A stretch of DNA of 64,000 bases from Streptomyces sp. NBC_01788 (GCF_035917575.1 NZ_CP109090.1:1860001-1924000); one strand, 5' to 3'; positions 9,569 to 18,736 are shown, numbered from the stretch's first letter. The notes: a model not told the origin generated them from the sequence alone. Translations and numbers: made by a program.

Positions 9569-10318
9569 GTGACCTCCTTCGCTCCGGATTCGATCGTGCT
9601 GAACCGCAAGCTGCCGCTGTGGTACCAGGTGTCGCAGTCGCTGCGTGCCTCGATCCTCGGCCGCTCACCCCAGGACCCGCTGCGCCTGCCCACCGAGGAA
9701 CAACTGGCGGGGCACTACGGGGTGAGCGTGCTGACGATGCGTCAGGCTCTGAAGGAGCTGGAGGACGAGGGGCTGATCACCCGGCACCGGCGGCGCGGCA
9801 CGTTCATCGAGCCCGGTGCCCGGCGGGGCGCCCCGGTGCGGCTGCTGGGCTCGGTGGACGCCATCGTGGCCCAGCAGTCCGGCATGACCACCGAGTTGCT
9901 GGCCCACGGCACGGAGCCGGTGCCCGCCGAACTCGCCGAGTTCTTCCCCGGTCTGGACGAGGTGGCGGCGTACCACCGGCTGCGCGGCGACGAGAAGACG
10001 GGTGAGCCGACCAACCACGCCCGCAACTACGTCCGTCCGGAGCTGGCCCGCCGGATGGCGCCGGAGGATCTGGTGCGGTGGCCGATGACCAAGGTGCTGC
10101 GGGACGTGGCGGGCGCGGACATCAGCCGGATCACGGACACCGTCGAGGCCCGGCTGGCCGATCCGGAGACGGCGCGGCTGCTGCGCGTCCCGTTGCTCAG
10201 CCCGATCCTGCACTACACCGGGATCACCTACGACACGGCGGGGCGGCCGCTGGACGTGGCGGTGATCCACTACCGGGGGGACCGTTTCTCCTTCTCGGTC
10301 ACCCTCGACGCAACCTGA
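9569..10318 (+). CDS. GntR-family regulator with UTRA effector domain (HutC type)
   Basis: 249 residues. The N-terminal winged helix-turn-helix is visible as PLWYQVSQSLRASIL ... LPTEEQLAGHYGVSVLTMRQ and ends with the wing RHRRRGTFI. The C-terminal part (from about residue 95) has the UTRA fold signature, ending GRPLDVAVIHYRGDRFSF. Starts at GTG 9569, 34 bp after the MITE-like element. The effector is unknown. It might control the adjacent hmgA gene, but a solitary downstream position does not prove it. Confidence 0.9.
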   Translation: MTSFAPDSIVLNRKLPLWYQVSQSLRASILGRSPQDPLRLPTEEQLAGHYGVSVLTMRQALKELEDEGLITRHRRRGTFIEPGARRGAPVRLLGSVDAIVAQQSGMTTELLAHGTEPVPAELAEFFPGLDEVAAYHRLRGDEKTGEPTNHARNYVRPELARRMAPEDLVRWPMTKVLRDVAGADISRITDTVEARLADPETARLLRVPLLSPILHYTGITYDTAGRPLDVAVIHYRGDRFSFSVTLDAT

Positions 10319-10344
10319 CCCGGCCGCCCGGGACAGGTCGTACG

Positions 10345-11517
10345 ATGCCCGGCGTGACGCACGACGACGCTCCGCCGCTGGCCGACCTCATGCCGTGGTC
10401 CGTCGCACCGCCGCGGCTGGGCCGGGGGTGGCCGGTGGCCCCCGACGCGGGCTCGCTCAAAGCCCGTTGGGAGGCCCTGCTGAAGGCCCGGGGCCCCGGC
10501 CGGGAGGCCCTGTTCGAGCCGACGCGCTCGCGCACGCCGTACACGGCCGTCGGGCAGCTGCCGGGCCGGTCCGGCGGCACCGAGAGGCTGATCCGCGCCT
10601 CCGGACCGTGCCCGGAGCCGGCACGTGTGCTCGTGGCGCCCTTCGACGAGCAGTGGCTGATCCCCGACCACCGCCTGATCGACGCGGCCCGCCCCGAGTT
10701 GTGGCGGGTGGCGGACGCCCGCCAGGTCTTCGTGGCGGAGACCGCCGCCGCGCCCGGCACCGGACCGCCCCTGCTGGCGACGTCCCTGCTCCCCCTCCTG
10801 CGCCCGGGCCGCGTCCGGCCCCTGTACCGCCGTCCGGCGGCGGCGGAACCGAACCTGGCGCCCGGCCTGCTGGACCACCTCGCCGCCCGCCTCGGGCACC
10901 GCCCCGCCCCTGAGGACGTCCTCGCCTGGGCGCTCGCGGCGGCCCGCCCCGGCCCGGACGGCCCGGTGGTCCCGCTCACCGGGGACGCCGGGGCCTGGGC
11001 GGCCGGAGTGGAACTGGGCCGCAGGACGCTGTGGCTGATGCGCCGTGACGGCGAGCGCCCCAAACTCCCCGGCGGCCGCCGCCCCTACGTCCGTGCCCCG
11101 CTGCCCGCACGCCCGCTGACCCTGCGCTACGACCGCGACGAGGAGACCCTGCACCTCGACGAGGGCCGCGTCTCCCCCGTCCCGCCGCAGGCCTGGGACT
11201 TCGAGGCCGGCTCGGAGCGGGTCCTGGAGCAGTGGTTCGCCGCACGGACCGCGCAGGGCGAACCGGGCACCCTCGCGGCCGTCCGGCCCGCGACCTGGCC
11301 GCAGGTGTGGACGTCCGAGCTGCTGGAGCTGATCACGGTCCTCGCCCTGCTGGCGGAACTCCGGCCGCTGCGCGAGGCGTTGGAGGTGACGGCGCCGATC
11401 ACCGCGGCCGGCCTGCGCTCCGCGGGAATCCTGCCGGTACCGGCTGCGGCCCGCCGCCCGGCCTCGGTCCTCGATCACCGCGAGGAGGGCCCGGAGGGTC
11501 AGTTCGCCCTGCTCTGA
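10345..11517 (+). CDS. Type ISP restriction/modification-like specificity domain protein (putative)
   Basis: 390 residues. It contains the segment FDEQWLIPDHRLIDAARPEL and a following strand-rich region (WRVADARQVFVAE) that I associate with the C-terminal specificity domain of type ISP (LlaBIII-like) restriction-modification enzymes. No methyltransferase NPPY motif, no helicase Walker motif and no nuclease motif are visible, so it is the specificity-like part alone. ATG at 10345 chosen because the frame upstream overlaps the GntR gene. It stands alone, with no partner R-M genes in the window, and its cellular role is open. The family call rests on recollection of similar Streptomyces annotations. 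Confidence 0.6.
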   Translation: MPGVTHDDAPPLADLMPWSVAPPRLGRGWPVAPDAGSLKARWEALLKARGPGREALFEPTRSRTPYTAVGQLPGRSGGTERLIRASGPCPEPARVLVAPFDEQWLIPDHRLIDAARPELWRVADARQVFVAETAAAPGTGPPLLATSLLPLLRPGRVRPLYRRPAAAEPNLAPGLLDHLAARLGHRPAPEDVLAWALAAARPGPDGPVVPLTGDAGAWAAGVELGRRTLWLMRRDGERPKLPGGRRPYVRAPLPARPLTLRYDRDEETLHLDEGRVSPVPPQAWDFEAGSERVLEQWFAARTAQGEPGTLAAVRPATWPQVWTSELLELITVLALLAELRPLREALEVTAPITAAGLRSAGILPVPAAARRPASVLDHREEGPEGQFALL

Positions 11518-11888
11518 GGGGCTGCCTCAGGCACGCGGCGCGAACCCGTCCCTTGCGGAGGGGGGACGTAGTTGTACGTGGCCGTGATGGCGCCCGGCCG
11601 GAGGGCGCGGGCATCGCCTGCGTGTGTCCGAGGGACGTGTACCGGCGGCCCGGGAGCGGTGGCGGGAGGTGGGGACGCCGGTCGGCCGCTCAGGGCGCCA
11701 CTGCCGCCGATCACGCTGCCGGGCGGGACCGGGCCGGGCACGGAAACGTACCCGCGCTCGGACAGCACACCGGGGCGCCGCCGCGTGCCGCGGGAATGAC
11801 GGGCGGCGGGATCGCGGCGCCGCGCCGGGACGGCGTGATGGTCTGAACGCGGGTCGGATGAGCCGGCATGGCGGCCGCCGACCGGGAC
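11518..11888. other. Intergenic stretch without a convincing gene
   Basis: 371 bp between the type-ISP-like gene and the small minus-strand gene. A minus-strand frame (11499-11768) could code 89 residues beginning MLSERGYVSVPGPVP, but it overlaps the neighbouring gene end, is proline-rich and has no clear ribosome site, so it is not called. No strong hairpin was seen. Confidence 0.5.
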
Positions 11889-12155
11889 TCAGCGCGCGCC
11901 GAACAACGAGCGGCGCAGCCGGCGCAACGGTGCGAACAGAGACACACGGTGGACCCGGGCGCGCCTGCCCGTGCGGTCGTGCGGACCACGTGCGGTCAGC
12001 TCGCGCATCAGCGACGTCGCCTCGGCCGTCTCCCGCTGCGGCACGGCTGGGCCGGCCAGCACCGACAGATGGCGGTCGAGACGCGAGCTGGTCGCGCTGC
12101 TCCCGCAAGTGATCGCAGGGATCCTGGCCCTGCTGCGCACTGTTATCTGCTCCAT
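11889..12155 (-). CDS. Small basic hypothetical protein (88 aa)
   Basis: 88 residues, MEQITVRSRARIPAITCGSS at the N-terminus and an Arg-rich C-terminus (RRLRRSLFGAR). The ATG at 12155 is preceded by GTGGGGAGTGAC, a good ribosome site; a longer frame from 12221 lacks one. Codon third positions are G/C rich. I believe similar short proteins recur in Streptomyces near sigma/anti-sigma genes, but no function is known to me. It lies 115 bp downstream of the anti-sigma factor on the same strand. Could be a nucleic-acid-binding or membrane-associated peptide; both are speculation. Confidence 0.6.
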   Translation of the reverse strand: MEQITVRSRARIPAITCGSSATSSRLDRHLSVLAGPAVPQRETAEATSLMRELTARGPHDRTGRRARVHRVSLFAPLRRLRRSLFGAR

Positions 12156-12270
12156 GTCACTCCCCACCCGTACGAGTCCACCCGGCCCGGGCAGGGTAAC
12201 CCTATCGCCCCGTTGGGGCACTCGTGTATCGCGGTGCCAGGATTCACCTTCCCTGGAGGGGTGTTGACGA

Positions 12271-13083
12271 TTACTCTCCGAATCCGACAGATTTCAAGGT
12301 GAGTTGAACAATTGGTTGTGTAGTGGGCTGAGGTGACCCCCCGTCGGGTTCCACTGTCACGGCCAGTGATGCAGCCGACCGGGTGAGACCCACGACGACC
12401 AGGGGCGCGTCATCCGCGAACAGGCCGAGGGAGCGTGGTGGCGCGCCGGGGCGCATGACCCACAGCTGGCGCACTCGGCCGCTGGGCGGGTCCGCGTACC
12501 CGCCCAGGGTCACCACGGCCCGTCCCCGGGAGGCGGAAGCGATCACTCCTATACTGCGGCCCTGCGCGTCCAGGCTGGTGGCGGCCCGTGTGTCCGGCGC
12601 CGCCAGAACGTGGTCGATCTCACTCGCCCGGTTCCGCTGAGCCGCCAGCTCTTCCTGGGTCCTGTTCGCCTGGACGGCGAAGAGCGCCGCCACGACGAGG
12701 GCCGCGGCGGCCGTCACCGTGGCGAACGGCACGAAAAGGGGGCGCGACCGGGGCGCACGGGTGCGCGTGGGCGGCGGCCGGGTGCCCCAGACATGCGGCG
12801 GCAGTTGGGGCGTGCGCTCCCGCGCCGGCGCGGGGTCCTGAGGGATGTCGCGTATCGCGGCCAGCACCCGCTCGCGCAGCGCGGCGGGCGCCGGTACGGC
12901 GGTGGACCGGGCCAGGCGCACCGCGTCCTCGGCCAGGGCCCGCACCTGGGTGGCGCACGCGGGGCAGTTCCGCAGGTGCTTCTCGAAGCGGACCCGTTCG
13001 GCCGGCTCCAGCGCGTTCAGGGCGTAGGGCGCTGCGAGGGAGTGCGGGTCCTCGCGTCGCAGCAGGCGGTCGAGCAGGCTCAT
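12271..13083 (-). CDS. RskA-like zinc-finger anti-sigma factor
   Basis: 270-residue membrane anti-sigma factor expected to hold the sigma factor encoded just upstream. The N-terminal domain carries the H-x3-C-x2-C zinc motif (FEKHLRNCPACATQ). One transmembrane helix follows at about residues 120-145 (FATVTAAAALVVAALFAVQ), then an extracytoplasmic RskA-type C-terminal domain (QLWVMRPGAPPRSLG, LAVTVEPDGGSPQPT). Its ATG at 13083 overlaps the sigma factor's TGA (ATGA), typical of translational coupling; the upstream in-frame ATGs lie inside the sigma gene. Regulated intramembrane proteolysis is the known release mechanism for this family. Confidence 0.93.
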   Translation of the reverse strand: MSLLDRLLRREDPHSLAAPYALNALEPAERVRFEKHLRNCPACATQVRALAEDAVRLARSTAVPAPAALRERVLAAIRDIPQDPAPARERTPQLPPHVWGTRPPPTRTRAPRSRPLFVPFATVTAAAALVVAALFAVQANRTQEELAAQRNRASEIDHVLAAPDTRAATSLDAQGRSIGVIASASRGRAVVTLGGYADPPSGRVRQLWVMRPGAPPRSLGLFADDAPLVVVGLTRSAASLAVTVEPDGGSPQPTTQPIVQLTLKSVGFGE

Positions 13084-13622
13084 GCGGCACATCCCAGGCA
13101 TTCACGCAGCCGGATGAGCCCGTCGCGCATCCGCGTCTTGACCGTGCCCAGCGGCAGGGACAGCCGCTCGGCCACTTCACGGTACGTATAGCCGTCGTAG
13201 TAGGCGAGGGTGACGGACTGGCGTTGCCGGGCGGTGAGGTGGTCCAGGCAGCGCCGCACCCACTCGCGTTCCAGGCCGGCCTCGACCTCCTCGGCGACGT
13301 GGTCGAAGGCGGGCGACGCGGCGCGCGCGGCCTCGCGCTGCTCCCGCTCGCCCGCGGCGCGGGCGCTGCGCACCCGGTCGACGGCGCGGCGGTGGGCGAG
13401 GGTGAGCACCCAGGACAGGGCGCTGCCCCGCCCGGGGTCGAACCTCGGGGCGGAGCGCCACAGTTCGAGCAGCACCTCCTGCGCGACCTCCTCGGACTGG
13501 GCCGGGTCGCGCACCACGCGCCGCACCAGGCCGTAGATGGGCCCGGACACCAGCCCGTACAGCTCCTCGAACGCCTTGTGGTCGCCCCCCGCCACGAGCA
13601 CCAGAAGCTCGTCCGCCTCCAC
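13080..13622 (-). CDS. ECF RNA polymerase sigma factor, SigK-like
   Basis: 180 residues with regions sigma2 (EELYGLVSGPIYGLVRRVVRDPAQSEEV) and sigma4 (LTARQRQSVTLAYYDGYTYREVAERLSLPLGTVKTRMRDGL, cited in parts). This architecture with a downstream RskA-type anti-sigma matches the SigK/ECF19 group. The GTG at 13622 is preceded by GGAGAGGGGACGG; longer frames run back into the divergent promoter region and are not credible. Divergent from the DUF4331 operon across 208 bp, so that operon is a likely target (inference). Confidence 0.92.
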   Translation of the reverse strand: MEADELLVLVAGGDHKAFEELYGLVSGPIYGLVRRVVRDPAQSEEVAQEVLLELWRSAPRFDPGRGSALSWVLTLAHRRAVDRVRSARAAGEREQREAARAASPAFDHVAEEVEAGLEREWVRRCLDHLTARQRQSVTLAYYDGYTYREVAERLSLPLGTVKTRMRDGLIRLRECLGCAA

Positions 13623-13830
13623 CCGCCGTCCCCTCTCCGCCGGCCGCAGTGGGCCCGTCCTCGCGCACGCGGGGCGCGCTGCGTGCGCGCCCCTCTGAAG
13701 AGGTACGGATCGGCGGGCCGAAAACGCGGGTCGGACCGGAAGAAAAGAAATCCGGCGACGGACCCATCCGGACCGGCCCGGTCTCCGAATCCCCATGCGA
13801 CAGGCAAGTCGGCACTGAGGACGGATCGGC

Positions 13831-15390
13831 ATGACAAGTTTCCCCAGTCTCCCCAGGCGCGGCGGGGGCGCCCCCAGGCGTTCGGCTCCCGGGGAGGGAC
13901 GCAGAGGCCTCGCCTCTCTCCTCTGCGGCGCGCTGGCCGCCGGAAGTCTCGCGGCCGCCGGCACGGCCGTGCTCGAACCCGGGCGGGCCGCGGCCTCCAG
14001 CCACCGGGAGGCGCCGCTCATCTCGGGCACACCGCAGTACGACAACACGGACCTGTACGCGTTCGTCAGTCCGGACAAGCCCGACACGACGACCGTCGTG
14101 GCGAACTGGATACCGTTCGAGGAGCCGGCCGGGGGGCCGAACTTCTACACGTTCGCGGACGACGCCCAGTACGACCTGCACATCGACAACGACGGTGACG
14201 CGCAGAGCGACCTGATCTTCCGGTACACGTTCAGGACGCACGTCAAGAACAAGAACACGTTCCTCTACAACACGGGTCCGGTGCACAGCCTGGACGACCC
14301 GAACCTGAACGTGACCCAGACCTACGACGTCGACCTGATCAAGTTCCGCCACCACAGGCAGGTGTCCAGGACACGGCTGGCGGACGCTGTGCCGGTGGCA
14401 CCGTCGAACGTCGGCAAGGCGTCGATGCCGGACTACGGCGAACTGCGCAAGCAGGCCGTCCACCGGACGGCGGCGGGCGCGGCGACGTTCGCCGGGCAGG
14501 CCGACGACCCGTTCTTCGCGGACCTGCGCGTCTTCGACCTGCTGTACGGCGGGGACCTCTCCGAGGTCGGCAACGACACGCTCGCCGGCTACAACGTCAA
14601 CACGATCGCCCTCCAGGTGCCGAACGACCTGATCCGCCAGTCGGCCGGGCAGCCGGTCGTGGGCATCTGGTCGACGACGCAGCGCAAGAACGCCCGCGGC
14701 GGCTTCACGCAGGTCTCGCGCCTGGGCAACCCGCTCGTCAACGAGGTCGTCAACCCGCAGAAGGACAAGGACACGTTCAACGCGTCCTCGCCGGACGGCG
14801 ACGCGCAGTTCCTGGGGAACGTCACCCATCCCGAGCTGCCGAAGCTCATCGAGCAGATCTACGACATCAAGGCGCCCGCCGAGCCGCGCGACGATCTCGT
14901 GGAGGTGTTCCTCAAGGGCGTGAAGGAACTCAACCAGCCGCCGTACGTGAGGCCTTCGGAGCAGCTGCGGCTGAACACCTCGATCGCGCCGAGCCCGCAC
15001 CCGAAGCGTCTTGGCGTCCTCGACGGCGACACCGCGGGCTTCCCGAACGGCCGCCGGCTCAGCGACGACGTGGTCGACGCCGCGCTCCTGGTGATGGAGG
15101 GCGCGCTGCTCGGCGCCAAGAACGACCTGAGCGACGGGGTCGACGCGAACGACAAGGAGTTCGAGAACTCCTTCCCGTACGTGGCCGAGCCGGCGTCCGG
15201 TTCGCAGGCACGGGCCGCCGCGGGCACGAGCGCGGACGTGCGCAGCGGGCTGGCCGACGCGTTGCGGCCCAAGGGCGGCTCCGGCGACACGATGCTGATG
15301 GCCGGTTCGGCGGCCGCGGGAGCGGCCGGAGTCCTGCTGCTCGGCACGGGCCTGTCCTGGTGGCGCCGCCGCTCGCAGCGCGCGTACTGA
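13831..15390 (+). CDS. DUF4331 secreted, membrane-anchored protein
   Basis: 519 residues. An Ala-rich export signal is followed by the conserved DUF4331 opening SSHREAPLISGTPQYDNTDL and the aspartate-rich segments typical of this family (FTFADDAQYDLHIDNDGD). The protein ends with a single transmembrane helix and WWRRRSQRAY tail, so the domain is displayed outside the cell. Biochemical function is unknown to me. It heads an operon with a TPR protein and a NicO-type transporter and is divergent from an ECF sigma/anti-sigma pair, suggesting an envelope or metal stress response. ATG preceded by GAGGACGG. Confidence 0.9.
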   Translation: MTSFPSLPRRGGGAPRRSAPGEGRRGLASLLCGALAAGSLAAAGTAVLEPGRAAASSHREAPLISGTPQYDNTDLYAFVSPDKPDTTTVVANWIPFEEPAGGPNFYTFADDAQYDLHIDNDGDAQSDLIFRYTFRTHVKNKNTFLYNTGPVHSLDDPNLNVTQTYDVDLIKFRHHRQVSRTRLADAVPVAPSNVGKASMPDYGELRKQAVHRTAAGAATFAGQADDPFFADLRVFDLLYGGDLSEVGNDTLAGYNVNTIALQVPNDLIRQSAGQPVVGIWSTTQRKNARGGFTQVSRLGNPLVNEVVNPQKDKDTFNASSPDGDAQFLGNVTHPELPKLIEQIYDIKAPAEPRDDLVEVFLKGVKELNQPPYVRPSEQLRLNTSIAPSPHPKRLGVLDGDTAGFPNGRRLSDDVVDAALLVMEGALLGAKNDLSDGVDANDKEFENSFPYVAEPASGSQARAAAGTSADVRSGLADALRPKGGSGDTMLMAGSAAAGAAGVLLLGTGLSWWRRRSQRAY

Positions 15391-15514
15391 CCCACACCCC
15401 CACCGACCGGCGCGGTCCGCGTTCCACCCATCCCCCACGACGCGGGCCGCGCCGCCCACCCCACGGCCGTACCTGGGACACGGCCCGAACCACTGAGGCG
15501 ACCAAGGAGAGGGC

Positions 15515-17206
15515 ATGGCCCGGCGCGACGACCCCACCCCTTCGAACGACGAACACGCCACGGGCCCGACGCCGCCCCCGGAACCCCAACCCCCGGAGCA
15601 CGACCGCGTCCCGGCGGCCCCGCCGAGGGAGGACCACCGCGAACACCCGCACGAGGACACCCCCGCGGCCCCGGCGGAGCGCGGGGCCGAAGACCCGCGG
15701 GACGGAGATCCCGGAGCCGAAGACCCGCGGGACGACGCCCCCGCCACCCCCGCCGAGCGCGAGGCCGAAGGTTCGCAGGACGGCACCGCCGCCGCCACGC
15801 GGGAACGCGGGGCCGAAGACCCCCGCGGCAACACCGTCACCGCTCCGGCATCCCTGGATAGGCGCGGCGGCGGGAAGGGGCGTCGGCGGCGGTGGGGGCC
15901 GATGGCCGGCATGGTGGTGCTGCTGGCCGTGGTCATGACCGGGAGCGCTCTGGCCGTGGGGGCGGCGCGGGACGGCCGTGGGGCGGCCGGCCACGCGGCC
16001 GGTGCGCCGGAACCGCTCCTCGGCGGAAGTCGCGGCGCCGACGTCGCATCCCTTCAGGCACACCTCCGGGCGCAGCCCAAGGACCACGGCGGATGGGCCG
16101 CCCTCGGGCTCGCCTACGTCGAGGAGGCGCGGACCAAGGGCGACCCCGCGCGGTACCCGCAGGCCGAGAAGGCGCTGGCGCGGTCGCTGGAACTGGCGCC
16201 CGGAAACGAGCAGGCCCTCGCCGGCCGCGCCGCCCTCGCCGCCGCCCGGCACGACTTCGCCGGCGCCCTGGCCCAGGCGGACCAGGCCCTGAAGCAGAAC
16301 CCCTACAGCGAACGCGCCCTGTGCTCCCGTATCGACGCCCTCGTCGAACTCGGCCGGTACGACGAGGCGTCCGAGGCCGCCGACACCGCCGACGCCCGGC
16401 GCCCGGGCGTACCGGTCTTCACGCGCTACGCCTACGTGCGCGAACTGCGCGGCGACGTCACCACCGCCCGCCGCGTCCTCGAGCAGGCGCTCGCCTCCGC
16501 CACCGCCCGCGGCGACATCGCCTACGTCGCCACCCAGCTCGGCCAACTCGCCTGGAACCAGGGTGAGTACAAGGAAGCCCTCGGCCACTACGCGCGGGCC
16601 CTGGCCGCCGACGACGGCTACCTGCCCGCTCTGGAGGGCCGCGCCCGCGCCCGGGCGGCGAGCGGTGACCGCGCCGACGCCGTCAGGGACCTGGAGGACG
16701 TCGTCTCCCGCTACCCGCTGCCCGGTCCGCTCGTCGAACTCGGGGAGCTGTACGAGGCCCGCGCCGCCACCGGGGACCGGGCGAAGGCGGAGAACCAGTA
16801 CGCCCTCGTGGACGCCTGGATCGCGCTCGCCCGCGCGGGCGGCGTCAACGCGGACCTCGACACCGCGCTCGCGGCGGCCGACCACGGCGACACCGGGGCG
16901 GCGCTGCGCGCGGCCCGTGCCGAGTGGGCCCGCCGGCACACCGTGCACACCGCGGACGCGCTCGCCTGGGCGCTGTACCGTAACGGCCGCGCCCAGGAGG
17001 CCCTCCCCCACGCCCGGCAGGCCACGGCCACCGGCTACCGCAACGCCGCGTTCCTCTACCACCGCGGCATGATCGAGCGCGCCACCGGCCACGACGACGA
17101 CGCCCGCACCCACCTGACCGCCGCCCTGCGGCTGAACCCGGGCTTCTCGCCGCTGGGAGCCCGTGCGGCGCGTACGGCCCTGAAGTCCCTGGAGGCGGCC
17201 CGGTGA
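15515..17206 (+). CDS. Membrane-anchored tetratricopeptide-repeat protein
   Basis: 563 residues. The first ~120 are acidic and proline-rich with three near-identical GAEDPR units (the underlying DNA repeats GGGGCCGAAGACCC). One transmembrane helix lies at about residues 130-150 (GMVVLLAVVMTGSALAVGAA). From about 170 to the end there are multiple TPRs (for example AWNQGEYKEALGHYARALAADDGYLPAL in parts, and the last GHDDDARTHLTAALRLNPGFSPL). TPRs act as protein scaffolds, probably extracytoplasmic here given the positive charges before the helix. The TGA overlaps the GTG of the NicO-type gene by 4 bp. Confidence 0.88.
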   Translation: MARRDDPTPSNDEHATGPTPPPEPQPPEHDRVPAAPPREDHREHPHEDTPAAPAERGAEDPRDGDPGAEDPRDDAPATPAEREAEGSQDGTAAATRERGAEDPRGNTVTAPASLDRRGGGKGRRRRWGPMAGMVVLLAVVMTGSALAVGAARDGRGAAGHAAGAPEPLLGGSRGADVASLQAHLRAQPKDHGGWAALGLAYVEEARTKGDPARYPQAEKALARSLELAPGNEQALAGRAALAAARHDFAGALAQADQALKQNPYSERALCSRIDALVELGRYDEASEAADTADARRPGVPVFTRYAYVRELRGDVTTARRVLEQALASATARGDIAYVATQLGQLAWNQGEYKEALGHYARALAADDGYLPALEGRARARAASGDRADAVRDLEDVVSRYPLPGPLVELGELYEARAATGDRAKAENQYALVDAWIALARAGGVNADLDTALAAADHGDTGAALRAARAEWARRHTVHTADALAWALYRNGRAQEALPHARQATATGYRNAAFLYHRGMIERATGHDDDARTHLTAALRLNPGFSPLGARAARTALKSLEAAR

Positions 17207-18705
17207 AGCACCCCCGTACGCTCGGCGCCGCCGCGGCCGCCCTCACCGCGGCCTGCGCGCTCGTTCTCGTCCCGGCCGGCGCAGCGAGCGCCCACCCGCT
17301 CGGGAACTTCACCGTCAACCGCTACGACGGACTGGTCGCCTCCCCCGGCGCGCTCCGCGTGGAACACGTCGAGGACCTCGCCGAGATCCCGGCGACCCAG
17401 GCCAAGCCGGACATCGAGCGGACCGGCCTCGCCGTGTGGGCCCGGCAGCGGTGCGAGAAGGCCGCGCGGGACAGCGCCGTCACCGTCGACGGGCGCGCGG
17501 TCGCGCTCACCGCGCACAGCAGCCACGCGCGCGTGCGCCCCGGCCAGGCGGGGCTCGACACCCTCCGGGTGGAGTGCGGGCTGAGCGCGCCGCTGCCCGA
17601 GGACGCCACCGTCGCCGTCGGCTTCCGGGGCGCGGAGGCGGCGTCCGGGCCCGGCTGGCGGGAGATCACGGCACGCGGCGACCGGATGACGCTCACCGCG
17701 TCCGACGTGCCGACGACCTCCGTGTCCCGTGAACTGACCGAGTATCCCGCGCGGTTGCTGTCCTCCCCCGCCGACACCGCCGGCGCGTCCCTGCGGGTGC
17801 GGCCGGGCGGCCCCGCGCTCGCCGACGACCGGCGCGACGCGCCCGCCGCCTCCGTGCTGCCCCGCGGCGCCGACCGCTGGACGCGGGCCCTGGACAACCT
17901 GGTCGCCCGGCACGACCTCACCCTCGGCTTCGCCGCCCTCGCCCTGGCCGTCGCGGTCGGGCTCGGCGCCCTGCACGCCCTGGCCCCCGGCCACGGCAAG
18001 ACCGTGATGGCGGCGATGGCTGCGGCGCGGGGCGGCCGGGCCCGCATGCGGGACGTGCTGCCGCTGGCCGCCTCGGTGACCGTCACGCACACTCTCGGCG
18101 TGGTCGCCCTCGGGCTGCTGGTCGCCGCCGGTTCCGCGGCCGCGCCGTCGGTGATCGCCTGGCTGGGCATCGCGAGCGGCGTCCTGGTCACCCTGGGGGG
18201 CGCCGCCCTCGTACGCCGCGCCTGGCGTCACCGCGACCACGGGCACAGCCACGGGCATGGGCACAGTCCTGGACACGGGCACACCCACAGCCACGATCAC
18301 GATCACGACCACGGCCTGGAACACACCCACGGCGGCCACACCCACACCCACCCCGCCGTCCCCACGCTCCGCGGCACCCTGCTCCTGGGTTTCGCCGGCG
18401 GTCTCGTGCCCAGTCCGTCCGCCGTGGTGGTCCTGGTGGGCGCGGCGGCGATGGGGCAGGCCTGGTTCGGGCTGCTGCTCGTGGTGGCGTACGGCGTCGG
18501 GCTCGCCCTGACCCTCACCGCGGCCGGGTTCGCCGTGGTCAGGCTGGGCAGCGGGATGAACCGGCTGCTGGACGGGCGGCCCCGCTGGACCGCGGGCCCG
18601 GCGGCGGCTCTGGTGCGCAGGTCCGCGCCGCTCGGGTCGGCCTGCGTGGTCGTCGCGCTGGGAGCCGGGCTGATGCTCAAGGGGGCGGCGGCGGCGCTGG
18701 GCTGA
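17203..18705 (+). CDS. NicO/RcnA-type nickel-cobalt transporter with His-rich loop
   Basis: 500 residues. After a signal peptide there is an extracytoplasmic domain starting AHPLGNFTVNRYDGL. From about residue 240 come the NicO helices with the signature GLGALHALAPGHGKTVMAA. Between transmembrane segments, about residues 345-385, lies a cytoplasmic loop of nearly alternating His (more than 20 His), a metal-binding feature of this family. C-terminal helices carry GFAGGLVPSPSAVVVLVGA. Likely moves Ni2+ or Co2+ (import or export is not decidable). Coupled by GTGA to the TPR gene; third gene of the DUF4331 operon. Confidence 0.9.
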   Translation: MKHPRTLGAAAAALTAACALVLVPAGAASAHPLGNFTVNRYDGLVASPGALRVEHVEDLAEIPATQAKPDIERTGLAVWARQRCEKAARDSAVTVDGRAVALTAHSSHARVRPGQAGLDTLRVECGLSAPLPEDATVAVGFRGAEAASGPGWREITARGDRMTLTASDVPTTSVSRELTEYPARLLSSPADTAGASLRVRPGGPALADDRRDAPAASVLPRGADRWTRALDNLVARHDLTLGFAALALAVAVGLGALHALAPGHGKTVMAAMAAARGGRARMRDVLPLAASVTVTHTLGVVALGLLVAAGSAAAPSVIAWLGIASGVLVTLGGAALVRRAWRHRDHGHSHGHGHSPGHGHTHSHDHDHDHGLEHTHGGHTHTHPAVPTLRGTLLLGFAGGLVPSPSAVVVLVGAAAMGQAWFGLLLVVAYGVGLALTLTAAGFAVVRLGSGMNRLLDGRPRWTAGPAAALVRRSAPLGSACVVVALGAGLMLKGAAAALG

Positions 18706-18736
18706 GCCGTCGTCGTCCGGGGGTCCCGGAACGGAT

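Noticed and set aside
11499..11768. Minus-strand 89-codon frame MLSERGYVSVPG...
   Set aside because: Moderate codon bias but overlaps the end of the neighbouring gene, no clear ribosome site and proline-rich low-complexity composition; not supported enough to call.
13177..15936. A 919-codon minus-strand open frame across the DUF4331 gene
   Set aside because: Runs opposite DUF4331, which has recognisable family motifs and a signal peptide; no independent support.
18240..18360. Tandem-looking CACGGGCAC repeats considered as a CRISPR-like or satellite array
   Set aside because: They encode the His-rich loop of the NicO transporter; period is codon based with no spacer structure.
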